Origin: Candidatus Sulfurimonas marisnigri
Lineage (GTDB): Bacteria > Campylobacterota > Campylobacteria > Campylobacterales > Sulfurimonadaceae
Length of the DNA: 64,000 nucleotides
NCBI RefSeq assembly: GCF_015265475.1
Contig: NZ_CP054493.1
Span: 1,984,001-2,048,000 of the forward strand
Direction of reading: 5' to 3'
The notes under the pieces are model-generated. The model saw nothing but the letters and a program-made list of their open reading frames with translations, made no database searches and was not told where the DNA came from. Of the stretch, positions 27,896-37,468 are shown in pieces. The position numbers and the translations under genes are program-made. Position 1 is the first letter of the stretch; every line of letters starts with the position of its first letter.

Positions 27896-29342
27896 TATCA
27901 ATACAATATAACCATCCAATTACAGTAACAGGTCCGATAAGAGCTGTAATAGCTCCAAGAATTAAGAAATCTTTAGAATCTACTTTTTTGCTTGCATGTA
28001 TGATGGCGTTTGGTGGGGTTGATACTACCAAGCTCATAGCAAAAGAAGCACTCAATGTAACTCCTACTACAACCATTTGAGTTGAATGTTCACTTATTGT
28101 TATTGCTATTGCTATCACTATTGGAAGCATAATATTTGCAGCAGCAGTATTGCTCATAAAATTTGATATAACTACAATTAAATATGAAAAAATAAACATA
28201 AGTAAAAGTATCGATAACCCATCTGTTGAAACAAGTGTAGCAAACCATAAGTCAAGCCCTGTTTTTGATACGGCTAGGCCTAAACTTAGACCGCCAATGA
28301 TTAATATAATAACATCCCATCTAATACTAGATATATCATCAGCATCTATAATCCCAAACAGAGTAAATCCTATAATTGGTATTAGAGACACAACTGTAGT
28401 TGGTACATGATGTAGAGGACCACTTAGCCACATCAATATTGTAAGTGTAAATATAGTTATTGTTACATTTTTTTTCCAACTAGGAACTGTTGGTATCTTT
28501 GAAAACTTCTTTGTAGAATCATCAAAATGCTCTACCTCTTTTATAATTTTAAAGTCTATAAAAGATTGATTTGATGGATATAGTTTAAGTATTACAAAGC
28601 GTAAAATCAAAGTAACTACCAAAGCTGGAGGCAAAGCCATACCAATCCAACCTATAAATGATGGTGCATCTTGCCCCAATATACCAACGGCTATTGCATT
28701 TGGCGGAGTTCCAATAATAGTAGCCATACCGCCTAGATTTGCTCCAACCACAACAGCTAGAAAAATTGACTTTTTAAATGGATTTGATTCTTTAATATGT
28801 GTTAACATAGGAATAAGAATAGTCATCATCATAGCAGCTGTAGCTGTATTTGAAATGAACATTGACAGTACAAATGTAATACCTATGAGTCCAGTTATTA
28901 TATTATGAGGCTTACCACCAACATAAAAAAGTATTTTTTTAGCTAACCAAATATCAAGCTTTGTTTTAGAAGCGGCCGCTGCCATAATAAAACCAGCTAA
29001 AAATAGAAATATTAAAGGTGAGGACCAAGGTTGTAGATAAACTTTCCAATTATCCGAAGGGGTAGCAAAATCAAAGTTTGGAAAACCCAAAAGAACAATT
29101 TCCAATGCGATAATCAACAATGATACTGCAAAAGCCGGAATTGCTTCACTTACCCAAAGTCCAGCTGCAAAGAGTAATATAAACAATGTATAAACAGCAT
29201 CTTGCTTTAATGAATATGTAGGTATAAACGCAAGAGCAAAAGCTAATAAAAATGATACTCCAAATGCTATAAAAACAAATTTTTGCGATAAATGATAAGC
29301 ATGATCAATCAACTTACTTATATGTCGTCTCGTATCTAACAA
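27885..29342 (-). CDS. DASS/SLC13-family anion transporter
   Basis: A 485-residue transporter of the divalent anion:sodium symporter family, with 11 or more helices. The two family signatures are intact: [17 protein letters not shown] in the first half and [19 protein letters not shown] in the second. The substrate may be a dicarboxylate, sulfate or another anion. The start at 29342 is TTG; I see no better start. Its 3' end runs into uvrB fragment A. The gene is divergent from the photolyase operon, with 285 bases between that show no clear feature. Confidence 0.88.
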   Translation of the reverse strand: MLDTRRHISKLIDHAYHLSQKFVFIAFGVSFLLAFALAFIPTYSLKQDAVYTLFILLFAAGLWVSEAIPAFAVSLLIIALEIVLLGFPNFDFATPSDNWKVYLQPWSSPLIFLFLAGFIMAAAASKTKLDIWLAKKILFYVGGKPHNIITGLIGITFVLSMFISNTATAAMMMTILIPMLTHIKESNPFKKSIFLAVVVGANLGGMATIIGTPPNAIAVGILGQDAPSFIGWIGMALPPALVVTLILRFVILKLYPSNQSFIDFKIIKEVEHFDDSTKKFSKIPTVPSWKKNVTITIFTLTILMWLSGPLHHVPTTVVSLIPIIGFTLFGIIDADDISSIRWDVIILIIGGLSLGLAVSKTGLDLWFATLVSTDGLSILLLMFIFSYLIVVISNFMSNTAAANIMLPIVIAIAITISEHSTQMVVVGVTLSASFAMSLVVSTPPNAIIHASKKVDSKDFLILGAITALIGPVTVIGWLYCIDIIF

Positions 29343-29627
29343 TCTATAAACTTTTTCATTATTATCTTTCTAATTTACTACTGTTATCTCTCAAACTCTA
29401 AAAAAGAAGAACCAAAATTCGAAGATACTCTACAACGTAATTTATCTCATTAAAATCAAGATTAATTTATTGTCTTTGATTATAGAACAACTTATCTTAA
29501 AATAAAAAAAATTTACAATTAAATTATTGTTTCGGCAGCTTATCTGCAGCTATAAATATTTTTTATTATGTGTTATTATGATATAAAGTATCTTAATAGT
29601 AATATAAAATCACTATAAGGTCAAATC

Positions 29628-30572
29628 ATGAAAATAGCAATATCGGCTTGTTTATTAGGCGAAAAAGTTCGTTTTGACAAAGGGCATAAACGTGATGAAT
29701 TTGTAATGGATGAGTTAAGTAAATATGCTGAATTTATCTCTTTTTGTCCTGAGCACTTTGCTTTTGGAAGTCCTAGACCATCTATTAAAATGGTAAAAGA
29801 TAATGAAAATTTAAAAATTATCTCAAATAAAACTGGCGAAGATTTAACTGACACTCTGCTACAAAGCTCACAAAATGATTTAGAAAAAGTGAAGACAAAC
29901 AATGTTGTAGGAATTATTTTTAAGTCAAAATCCCCAACCTGTGGTTTAATAAGTTCAAAGGTCTATTTGGAGAATGGTTTTGCAGAAGGAAAAGATGACG
30001 GAATGTTTGCTTCCTTATGCAAAAAAGAATTTCCTCTTCTACCAATGGAAGAGGAAGGAAGACTACAAGATTCATGGCTGAGAGAAAATTTTATAATGCA
30101 GGTATTTGCATATGACAGCTTTGAGAGATTTAAACAAAGTGCAAAAATAAAAGATTTAGTACTTTATCATCAACACTCAAAATTTATGCTTCAATCCAAA
30201 GATGAAACGCTTTATAGAGAACTAGGACGAATTGTCGGTAATCATGAGCCTAAAGAATTTTCAGATATTTTAAGTGAGTATGAATATGTTTTTAAAACAG
30301 CTATATCTAAAAAAAGCAGTATAGGAAAAACTAGAAATGTCCTTGAGCATATAGCCGGTTTTTTAAAAACCTTTTTAGATTCTGATGAGAAAAAAATATT
30401 GCATGAACAGATAGATGATTACGCAAATAAAATCATTCCTGTTATTGTCCCTCTAAGCACTCTAAAACTTTATGCAACAAAGTACAATGTATCCTATCTA
30501 CTAGAGCAGACTTTTTTAAATCCATACCCTAAAGAGTTGGCACTTCGTTCAGATATAAAAAGTGTAAAATGA
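29628..30572 (+). CDS. DUF523 (TudS-like) and DUF1722 (YbgA-like) protein
   Basis: A 314-residue two-domain protein. The N-terminal DUF523 half has cysteines in ISACLLG (C8), FCPEHFAFGSPRP (C40) and SKSPTCGL, the ligand positions of an Fe-S cluster in the TudS thiouracil desulfidase family. The C-terminal half is DUF1722 (YHQHSKFMLQSKD). This fusion commonly neighbours photolyase genes. Here the stop overlaps the photolyase start by 4 bases, so the two are coupled. Confidence 0.85.
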   Translation: MKIAISACLLGEKVRFDKGHKRDEFVMDELSKYAEFISFCPEHFAFGSPRPSIKMVKDNENLKIISNKTGEDLTDTLLQSSQNDLEKVKTNNVVGIIFKSKSPTCGLISSKVYLENGFAEGKDDGMFASLCKKEFPLLPMEEEGRLQDSWLRENFIMQVFAYDSFERFKQSAKIKDLVLYHQHSKFMLQSKDETLYRELGRIVGNHEPKEFSDILSEYEYVFKTAISKKSSIGKTRNVLEHIAGFLKTFLDSDEKKILHEQIDDYANKIIPVIVPLSTLKLYATKYNVSYLLEQTFLNPYPKELALRSDIKSVK

Positions 30573-31927
30573 AACGAATCCTTTGGTTTAGACGTGACTT
30601 ACGGGTAAAAGACAATCCTCTTTTATCATTAGATGGTGATGTTTTACCTATCTTTATTTTTGATACCAACATCCTAGAGAGTCTTAATAAAGATGATAAA
30701 AGACTCTCTTTCATATTCCATTATGTTAAAAAACTAAAACAAGAGTTATTGTCTTACGGACTTAATTTAAAAATATTTTATGGTAAACCAGAGATTATTT
30801 TTAAGTATCTATTACAAGAAAATAGTTTCCATGAAGTTGTCGCATCTCCAGACTATGATAGTTACACAAAAGAGAGAGATTTACACATTTCACATAAACT
30901 CCCTTTTCGCTATGTTGAAGATACTTACATTTTTAAAACTGATGAAATTTCAAAAGATGATGGTACACCTTACCTTGTATTTACTCCTTTTTATAAAAAA
31001 GCAAGAGCTATTTTAGAATCTAAAAACATTCAAGAGTATGAAGTATCTACAAACAGTTTAATCGAGACAGATTATGATGTAATTACAAAAATAAATGAGA
31101 CTTTGAATGTTTCAAAAGTCGCTATTAAAATTCAAAACATAGGATTTGAAGAAGTAATTCTAAATATAGTAGAACCTCATCTTAAATTAAAAGCACTAAA
31201 AAATAAAATAGATGATTATAAAGAACAAAGAGATTATTTTAGTATTGATGTTAGTTCAAATTTAAGTGTAGACATAAGGTTTGGAACTATCGGTATAAGA
31301 GAGGTTTTACGTTTTGTTTTTTCATTAAAAAGTAGTGATACTGAACCTTTTATTCGTCAACTTATTTTTAGAGATTTTTATGCTTATCTTTTATTTCATT
31401 TTCCAAACATCGAATATGAAAATTATAAGTACAGTTTTAACGGAATAAAAAACAATGAAATGTATGAGCTCTTTTGTAGTGCTAAAACAGGTGTCCCAAT
31501 CATTGATGCAGGAGTTCGTGAATTATTACAAACAGGAAATATACATAACCGAGTGCGTATGATAATAGCTTCATTTTTCACTAAAGACCTGCTTTTGCCT
31601 TGGCAGTGGGGTGAAAAGTTTTTTGCAAAATATCTCCTAGACTATGACAAGGCGAGTAATGTTCTTTCATGGCAATGGAGTGCTGGAACTGGAGTTGATC
31701 CACAGCCTTACTTTAGAGTATTTAACCCATATCTGCAGAGTAAAAAGTATGATAAAGATGCACTTTATATCAAAAAGTATATTCCAGAACTTTTTGATAT
31801 AAAGTCAAAATACTTACATAATGAAGAGTATCTTTTTAGTACAAATATACAAGACTACTCTAAACCTATAGTGGTTCACAAAGAGGTTGCCAAAAAGGCT
31901 GTTGAAATATTTAAGGATTACAAATGA
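30569..31927 (+). CDS. phrB: Deoxyribodipyrimidine photolyase
   Basis: A 452-residue cryptochrome/photolyase. It begins KRILWFRRDLRVKDNPLL, the antenna-domain signature. The FAD domain contains GVPIIDAGVRELLQTGNIHN, RMIIASFFTKDL and ASNVLSWQWSAGTGVDPQPYFR (given in parts). It repairs UV-induced cyclobutane pyrimidine dimers in light. It sits inside a four-gene operon flanked on both sides by fragments of uvrB, another UV-repair gene. Confidence 0.93.
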   Translation: MKRILWFRRDLRVKDNPLLSLDGDVLPIFIFDTNILESLNKDDKRLSFIFHYVKKLKQELLSYGLNLKIFYGKPEIIFKYLLQENSFHEVVASPDYDSYTKERDLHISHKLPFRYVEDTYIFKTDEISKDDGTPYLVFTPFYKKARAILESKNIQEYEVSTNSLIETDYDVITKINETLNVSKVAIKIQNIGFEEVILNIVEPHLKLKALKNKIDDYKEQRDYFSIDVSSNLSVDIRFGTIGIREVLRFVFSLKSSDTEPFIRQLIFRDFYAYLLFHFPNIEYENYKYSFNGIKNNEMYELFCSAKTGVPIIDAGVRELLQTGNIHNRVRMIIASFFTKDLLLPWQWGEKFFAKYLLDYDKASNVLSWQWSAGTGVDPQPYFRVFNPYLQSKKYDKDALYIKKYIPELFDIKSKYLHNEEYLFSTNIQDYSKPIVVHKEVAKKAVEIFKDYK

Positions 31928-32382
31928 AACGATATGAAAAAAATTCATTATTAAAGTGTGATATACAAGATTTATTTGATTTTCATCTTGATGTAAAAAA
32001 TTTAAAAAACATAACTCCTCCAGGAATGGAGGTTACACTTTTAAATGAAGATTTTATTCCTAAAGAGGGTGAGATACTTAAACTAAAAACTGTTAAAAAC
32101 TTCATCCCTATTATGTGGGAAGTCAAAATCAACAAACTTCAATCTCCAAATTTACTAGAGGATTTAGCGATAAAGTCACCTTTTAAATATTGGAAGCATT
32201 CTCATATTTTCATACAAAAAGAAAATGGTTTTTGCGAACTAAAAGATGTAGTTGAATATGAAGCTCCCTTTGGTGTAATTGGCTCTATGCTTGACTTTTT
32301 TATATCATACGAACTTGGAAAAATGTTTGACTATAGACATAAAATTACTAAGCATATAATAGAAGATACAAAAATAATATGA
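31924..32382 (+). CDS. SRPBCC-superfamily protein
   Basis: A 152-residue protein with the START/SRPBCC pattern seen in proteins that sit beside photolyases: DLFDFHLDVKNLKNITPPGM at the N-terminus, KYWKHSHIFIQKENG in the middle, and VVEYEAPFGVIGSMLDFFIS at the end. A hydrophobic-ligand cavity is expected; the ligand is unknown. The start overlaps the photolyase stop by 4 bases. Confidence 0.8.
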   Translation: MKRYEKNSLLKCDIQDLFDFHLDVKNLKNITPPGMEVTLLNEDFIPKEGEILKLKTVKNFIPIMWEVKINKLQSPNLLEDLAIKSPFKYWKHSHIFIQKENGFCELKDVVEYEAPFGVIGSMLDFFISYELGKMFDYRHKITKHIIEDTKII

Positions 32383-32433
32383 TTATGCTTATTATAATAC
32401 TAAATATGAAATAATCTTAGCAAGGGAGTTATT

Positions 32434-32940
32434 ATGCGTCGAATTATATTATCAATTTTAAATTTTTTTACAGGATGTTCTAACCATACTAAATCATTGA
32501 CTACTGTCGATGAAGTAAATTTAAATAGATACTTAGGAACATGGTATGAGATAGCAAGGTTCGAGCACTGGTTTGAGAAGGGATGTTCCAACGTGACTGC
32601 AAATTATTCTCTAAAAGATAATGGCGAGATAAAAGTAATTAACAAATGTATGAAAGAAGATAATAAATATAAGGAATCACTTGGAACCGCATATACAATT
32701 GATAAAACAAACTCAAAACTAAAGGTGAGTTTTTTTAGACCTTTTTATGGTGATTATTGGATTTTAGATTTAGATGAGAACTACCAATATGCGTTAATTG
32801 GTGATCCTTCAAGGAAATATATGTGGATATTAGCACGTGATTCTAAAATAGATAACACGACCAAAAATAAAGTACTAGATAAAGCATCTAGTCTTGATTT
32901 TGATATAAGTAAACTGCACTGGACAGTACAAGAAGATTAG
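32434..32940 (+). CDS. Lipocalin family lipoprotein (Blc-like)
   Basis: A 168-residue bacterial lipocalin. The N-terminal lipobox is FFTGC (Cys near 15). The lipocalin signature is [19 protein letters not shown], followed by [11 protein letters not shown] and a C-terminal YMWILARDS. Blc-type lipocalins bind fatty acids or lysophospholipids at the outer membrane. AGGGAG precedes the start. It is the fourth gene of the photolyase cluster, 51 bases after the SRPBCC gene, and ends 15 bases before uvrB fragment B. Confidence 0.87.
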   Translation: MRRIILSILNFFTGCSNHTKSLTTVDEVNLNRYLGTWYEIARFEHWFEKGCSNVTANYSLKDNGEIKVINKCMKEDNKYKESLGTAYTIDKTNSKLKVSFFRPFYGDYWILDLDENYQYALIGDPSRKYMWILARDSKIDNTTKNKVLDKASSLDFDISKLHWTVQED

Positions 32941-32954
32941 GACTCATAAATCGT

Positions 32955-33182
32955 CACCAATCTCTTGAAGGTGTAACAGGTAGTGGTAAAACGTACACTA
33001 TGGCTAAGGTTATAGAGAATGTTAAGATGCCTACTATTATTATGACTCACAACAAAACTTTAGCGGCTCAGCTATATAGTGAGTTTAGAAGTTTTTTTCC
33101 CCAAGCACATGTAGAATATTTTGTATCATATTATGATTATTATCAGCCGGAGGCTTACAAGCATAATACTTTAATTGCTTAA
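32955..33182 (+). pseudogene. uvrB 5' fragment B
   Basis: From 32955 the sequence follows functional uvrB from codon 36 to about codon 105 almost without change, including the Walker A motif GVTGSGKT and [14 protein letters not shown]. It lacks promoter and start and breaks off at 33159 into AAGCATAATAC. The next 290 bases (33183-33473) contain no gene; at most a second, weak uvrB-promoter-like trace lies near 33286-33300. Confidence 0.9.
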
Positions 33183-33473
33183 CTTTGATTAGAGCTGTTT
33201 GTTAACAAAATCAGCACTATATATATATGATGGGCTAAGTATCACTTGTCATAATATTTATATTTTCTTATATGCTATCAACACCACCAAATGCTATAAT
33301 ATGCGCTAGTAAGAAAGTTATATAATAGCTACTATTATACAAAAATAAGACAACTAACTATTTTATTTTATAATTATTTAAGTACATTAAGTTTAAAACA
33401 ATCATTATTTAAATAGAATAAAAATTATTTAAAATCAGATATGTTATATTACTTCGTTGATGGATAATTACTT

Positions 33474-35219
33474 ATGAAAAAAATATTTATCTTTTTCCTT
33501 TTTTTAGCTTCTTTATTAGCAAATACTAATAGTGATCATTTAAAATTTACAGATAAAGAACAAATTTGGATAAATAAAAAAATTCCAATTACCTATGTGT
33601 ATGACATAGATTGGGCTCCATTTGAATGGAAAAATGAAGTAAATAGGCATACGGGAATTATCTCAGATATTTTGAATCTTATTTCTAAGAAATCTAATCT
33701 TAAATTTGAAGCAATTCATACTAATAATTGGTCTAAAGCAGTATTGCTTGCTGAAAATAATAAAGTAGATATGTATAGTGCGATACCATACAGTAAAGAC
33801 AGAGCTAAATATATGAATTTTATATCAGGTGATATATTTCAATACAATGCCTGTTTCATAAAACATTCAAATGATAAAACTGACTATAATAATAATCTAC
33901 ATAAGGAACTAATTAATAAAACTATTGCAATTGTAAGGAGTAGTTCCTTAGGCAACAGTGTAAAAAGTAAATATCCACAGGCAAAATATATAGAGGTAGA
34001 GAAAACAGAAGATGGTTTTGAAAAACTTGAAAGTGCCGATATAGATTTATTTGTTATAAATTCTGCTACCGCTGATTATATGATTAATACTAGAGGTTAT
34101 AATAACCTTGAAGTTGCAAAAAAACTTGATGAAGTATTTAAATTAAAAATAGCCATTTCTAAAAGTATGCCGGAAGAACTTTTAAGTATTATTGACAAAA
34201 CTATAGCCCATATTGATAAAAATAAAATTGATAAAATATATAATAAATGGATATCTCCTGTACATACAGATAAAACAATAAATTGGAACATTGTAATATA
34301 TGTCATAATAATATCATCGATTATTGTGTTACTTTTGATTTATAGACAATACCTTTTATATAAATCAAATAAAAACTTAGAAACGATTGTGCAAGAAAGA
34401 ACAAATGATTTAGAAGATTCAAAAGAAACATTAAAAAAGATAAATGCAACTCTTGAATATAAAATAAAAAAAGAAGTAGAGGAAAACCAACAAAAAGATA
34501 GAGTACTATTCCAACAATCAAAGATGGCATCAATGGGAGAGATGATAGGAAATATCGCTCACCAATGGAGACAACCAATCTCAATCATATCAATGTGGGC
34601 AAACAATATAATTGCAGACATAGATATGGGAGATGTTGAGAATCAAGAGTTAAGAAAGTACGCTGTAAACATCAACGAACAAACCCAACATCTATCTCAA
34701 ACAATAGATGATTTTAGAAACTTTTTCATTCCAAACAAAAATCCAAATACCTTTACTCTAAAAGATAGTATAGATAAGACAATGTCTTTACTTGCTGCTT
34801 CATTAAAAACACATAATATAGAAGTAATAAAGAATATAGAAGATATAGAAATAACAGCCTTAGAAAACGAATTTACACAAGCACTTCTAAATATAATAAA
34901 AAATGCAAAAGATATCTTAGTAACCTTGCCTGAAGATAAGAGAAAACTAATATTAATAGATATATACAAAAAAGACAATATCGCAATTATTGAAATAAAA
35001 GACAGTGGTGGTGGAGTACCAGAAAATACAATAGATAAAGTTTTTGAGCCATACTTCACAACCAAGCATAAGTCACAAGGAACAGGAGTAGGTCTTTATA
35101 TGACAGAGTCTATTGTTACTAAGCATCTTAGTGGAGAAATATCTGTTTCTAATGAAGAGTTTAAGTATGCAAATGAGCACTATAAAGGTGCTAAATTTAC
35201 TATAAAGCTATTACCTTAA
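33474..35219 (+). CDS. Histidine kinase with periplasmic SBP_bac_3-type sensor domain
   Basis: A 581-residue kinase. After a signal peptide comes a family-3 solute-binding domain (about 25-265; PITYVYDIDWAPFEWKNE, YSAIPYSKDRAKYMNFI, IVRSSSLGNSVKSKYP), a membrane helix at 270-290, a coiled coil, then H-box GNIAHQWRQPISII near 365 and ATPase motifs NIIKNAKDIL, DSGGGVP, GTGVGL. The domain often senses amino acids or similar ligands. It is a lone gene between uvrB fragments B and C with no adjacent regulator. Confidence 0.88.
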   Translation: MKKIFIFFLFLASLLANTNSDHLKFTDKEQIWINKKIPITYVYDIDWAPFEWKNEVNRHTGIISDILNLISKKSNLKFEAIHTNNWSKAVLLAENNKVDMYSAIPYSKDRAKYMNFISGDIFQYNACFIKHSNDKTDYNNNLHKELINKTIAIVRSSSLGNSVKSKYPQAKYIEVEKTEDGFEKLESADIDLFVINSATADYMINTRGYNNLEVAKKLDEVFKLKIAISKSMPEELLSIIDKTIAHIDKNKIDKIYNKWISPVHTDKTINWNIVIYVIIISSIIVLLLIYRQYLLYKSNKNLETIVQERTNDLEDSKETLKKINATLEYKIKKEVEENQQKDRVLFQQSKMASMGEMIGNIAHQWRQPISIISMWANNIIADIDMGDVENQELRKYAVNINEQTQHLSQTIDDFRNFFIPNKNPNTFTLKDSIDKTMSLLAASLKTHNIEVIKNIEDIEITALENEFTQALLNIIKNAKDILVTLPEDKRKLILIDIYKKDNIAIIEIKDSGGGVPENTIDKVFEPYFTTKHKSQGTGVGLYMTESIVTKHLSGEISVSNEEFKYANEHYKGAKFTIKLLP

Positions 35220-35288
35220 TGCACAGGGGATTAAGTCTTTTCAGTTCCGTATATAGATGAACACACCTCACATAAATAACTATAATCC

Positions 35289-35473
35289 AAACCATCCATA
35301 ACCAAACACTATAATATTATCAATAAAAAATTCAATCATTTTAAAACTAATACTCCTTATGAACCAGCTGGTGACCAGCCTACTGCCATTAAAGAGTTAA
35401 GTGATTCTATACTAAAAGGTAATCGTTACCAAACACTTGAAGGTGTAACAGGTAGCGGTAAAACGTATACTAC
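35289..35473 (+). pseudogene. uvrB 5' fragment C
   Basis: A copy of the uvrB promoter and codons 1-50, from about 35289 to 35473. The start ATG is ATA, and one base is missing soon after, so it cannot be translated as UvrB. It has ACTCCTTATGAACC where functional uvrB has ACAGATTTTGAACC, a variant shared with fragment D. It ends right after the Walker A codons, at the boundary of the DUF4282-like unit. Confidence 0.88.
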
Positions 35474-35500
35474 TATAATAAATATAGGTACTCACTCATA

Positions 35501-35792
35501 ATGGATTTTCTTACTTTTAAAAGCTTTAATAGTATTTTATTATATAGGGGCACTTATATTGCCTATTGGTATATGGCTCTTACTTCTTTGGCTTGTACGA
35601 AAATATAAACTATTAAACACTTCATATGAAAAAGAGAAAGAAGCAATATGGAAATTGTTAAATAGAGAACAGAAAATTAAGTTTGTAGCAATTTTTGTGA
35701 TTTTATTTCTGTTTATGCAACTATTTTGGCGAATGTTTTTTGAGTTTTTAATTGCTTACATGCAGATAAGGGATGCGTTATTACTCACTTAG
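35501..35792 (+). pseudogene. DUF4282-like membrane protein, frameshifted second copy
   Basis: A near-identical repeat of the gene at 15799. A 17-base deletion (between short CTTT repeats) shifts the frame after about 10 codons, and the remaining open frame starts only at 35559. The unit runs from about 35474 to 35803. Both units begin with TATAATAAA and a CACTCACTCATAATGG-type leader, directly after a uvrB fragment. Confidence 0.85.
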
Positions 35793-35916
35793 CTATAAGA
35801 ATTTTTCTATGACTTTACGTTATATGAAGCTGAGTGAAGTGAACATGGTATCAGCTGTTAAGTGATTTATTAAAATAAGCTATAATATTAACAATTATAT
35901 ATAGAAGGTTGACTCC

Positions 35917-36123
35917 ATGACTTTACATTTAAATGCTTCGGATAGTGTATCCCAAAAAATACTATCTTTTTTAGAGTCTCTAACTAAACAAGGTGAATCT
36001 GTAGAAATTATTGATGACTCAATTTATAAGTTTGAAAAACAAGGCATTTCACAAGGTTTAAAACAAGTTGAAAATGGTGAAATTTATTCAACAGATGAAC
36101 TACTAGAAGAATTAAAAAAATAA
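35917..36123 (+). CDS. Antitoxin of a ParE/RelE-type toxin-antitoxin pair
   Basis: A 68-residue acidic protein (NASDSVSQKILSFLESL; C-terminal STDELLEELKK), five bases before a ParE/RelE-like toxin gene. Size, charge and order fit a type II antitoxin that binds its own promoter and neutralises the toxin. A promoter-like TATAAT lies just upstream (35881-35886). Confidence 0.75.
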   Translation: MTLHLNASDSVSQKILSFLESLTKQGESVEIIDDSIYKFEKQGISQGLKQVENGEIYSTDELLEELKK

Positions 36124-36128
36124 TCTTT

Positions 36129-36428
36129 GTGAAAGTTAACTATGCAAAAAGCTCCAAAGAGTTCTTATTTAAATTAAAAGATTTTATATCAGAAAACAAT
36201 CATACAAAAGCTAAACAGTACACATTAAAATTAGTATCTAGAATTACAGATATGCTTCAGCACCCATATATTGGCAAAGTAAATGCCACATTTGATGATG
36301 AGAGTATTAGAGAAATTATTTTAGATGGAATAAAAATTATATATAAAATTCATCCAAAGAGTGTCAATGTTGTAATGATGTATAGATATATTGACTTTAA
36401 TGAATTAGAGATAGACACAAAATCTTAA
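36129..36428 (+). CDS. ParE/RelE-family toxin
   Basis: A 99-residue basic protein with the ParE/RelE pattern: KVNYAKSSKEFLFKLKDFI at the N-terminus, MLQHPYIGK in the middle, REIILDGIKIIYKIHPKS and VVMMYRYIDF at the end. The start is GTG at 36129. The target (gyrase or mRNA) cannot be told from sequence. The pair lies between uvrB fragments C and D and may stabilise the island. Confidence 0.78.
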   Translation: MKVNYAKSSKEFLFKLKDFISENNHTKAKQYTLKLVSRITDMLQHPYIGKVNATFDDESIREIILDGIKIIYKIHPKSVNVVMMYRYIDFNELEIDTKS

Positions 36429-36431
36429 AAA

Positions 36432-36683
36432 TTTCTCGGCAGCCTAATAGCAGCCATCTTCTACAAAATCACCTCAAATACAAACCGTTCACAACTAAAT
36501 ACTATAATTTCAGCAATGAAAAATTCAATCAATTTTAAAGCAACTACTCCTTATGAACCAGCAGGTGATCAACCTACTGCTATAAAAGAGTTAAGTGATT
36601 CTATTCTAAAAGGTAATCGTTACCAAACACCTGAAGGTGTTACAGGTAGCGGTAAAACGTACACTATGGCTAAAGTTTATTGA
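36432..36683 (+). pseudogene. uvrB 5' fragment D, with an intact 55-codon ORF
   Basis: Contains the upstream region (TTTCTCGGCAGCCTAATAGC), a -10 box CTATAAT, a normal ATG at 36516 and codons 1-53 of uvrB, then a stop at 36681. The peptide would begin [20 protein letters not shown] and include GVTGSGKT. It differs from functional UvrB in the ATTPYEP segment (AHTDFEP there), a variant shared with fragment C. Its upstream region matches fragment A, not the functional gene. Confidence 0.88.
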
Positions 36684-36693
36684 TTACTCTTAC

Positions 36694-37044
36694 CTATAAC
36701 TTAATACCAAATTTTCCAAGAACATATATGACACTATAATAAGCTCCTATTGTCATAACAGTTGCCACAAATAAACTTGGATAGAAACCGACACCTTTCT
36801 TAATTAAAAAAGGAAATACTAAAAAAAGTGTCATTGATGGTGCTATAAGCCATACAATTCTCTCAGAAAATTCCACGGCACTTTCTGAACTGTTTGTATC
36901 TACGTACATCCATGTCATGGCAAGAATTGACACTAATGGTACAGCTGCCAGAAGTGCTCCTGCTAAACTATATCTCTTACCAATTTCTGATATCAAAACA
37001 ATTAGAACAGTAGTAATAAGTAATTTTACAATGTAATACGCCAA
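36694..37044 (-). CDS. DUF3147 family membrane protein
   Basis: A 116-residue protein of four predicted helices resembling the DUF3147/GlpM-like family (SEIGKRYSLAGALLAAVPLVS). The function is unknown. It starts right beside uvrB fragment D and is the last gene of a minus-strand block of metal-related genes. Confidence 0.7.
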   Translation of the reverse strand: MAYYIVKLLITTVLIVLISEIGKRYSLAGALLAAVPLVSILAMTWMYVDTNSSESAVEFSERIVWLIAPSMTLFLVFPFLIKKGVGFYPSLFVATVMTIGAYYSVIYVLGKFGIKL

Positions 37045-37088
37045 TATATATCCTTTAATAATTCAACCTCATAATTGAGGTTGAATAT

Positions 37089-37454
37089 TTATTTTCCTGT
37101 AAAATTTGCCCCTGTCATTTGACCATACTGATTTATAAATATATAAAGATTTTTTTGATCAGCTTTTGGTTCATTAGGATTGTTAAATGTAAAAACCCAT
37201 TCAGGAGTTCCTTGGAACTCCTGTTTATTTGTATTTTTCACTGAAATATTCTTCCAGCTTTTATCCAATTTACCTAATGCTACATAACCGTTTAATTGTT
37301 TCATAGCAATTTGCTTTGCCTGTGCTTCTCCAACCTTTGAGTATTCATGACTGTGTCCATGTTCTCCATGACTGTGTCCTGAACCTGCATATAGAGGGTT
37401 GATTCCTAATGCTAAAAAAGTTGCCATTGCAACACTTATGATAATTTTTCTCAT
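37089..37454 (-). CDS. Secreted His-rich protein, DUF6488-like
   Basis: A 121-residue periplasmic protein. A signal peptide (ending NPLYA) is followed by a metal-binding-type His cluster GSGHSHGEHGHSHEYS and a PepSY-like C-terminal region (GTPEWVFTFNNP). Nickel, zinc or copper binding is likely. It follows the HupE-like gene by 14 bases. Confidence 0.75.
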   Translation of the reverse strand: MRKIIISVAMATFLALGINPLYAGSGHSHGEHGHSHEYSKVGEAQAKQIAMKQLNGYVALGKLDKSWKNISVKNTNKQEFQGTPEWVFTFNNPNEPKADQKNLYIFINQYGQMTGANFTGK

Positions 37455-37468
37455 TTTGTTCTCCTTAT

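Noticed and set aside
29528-29550. TTTCGGCAGCTTATCTGCAGC, like the sequence upstream of uvrB.
   Set aside because: Only about ten bases match clearly; could be a chance hairpin.
33286-33305. Another uvrB-promoter-like trace (CCACCAAATGCTATAATATG).
   Set aside because: It resembles the promoter of fragment A, but the match is short and centred on a common -10 sequence. Not counted as a separate scar.
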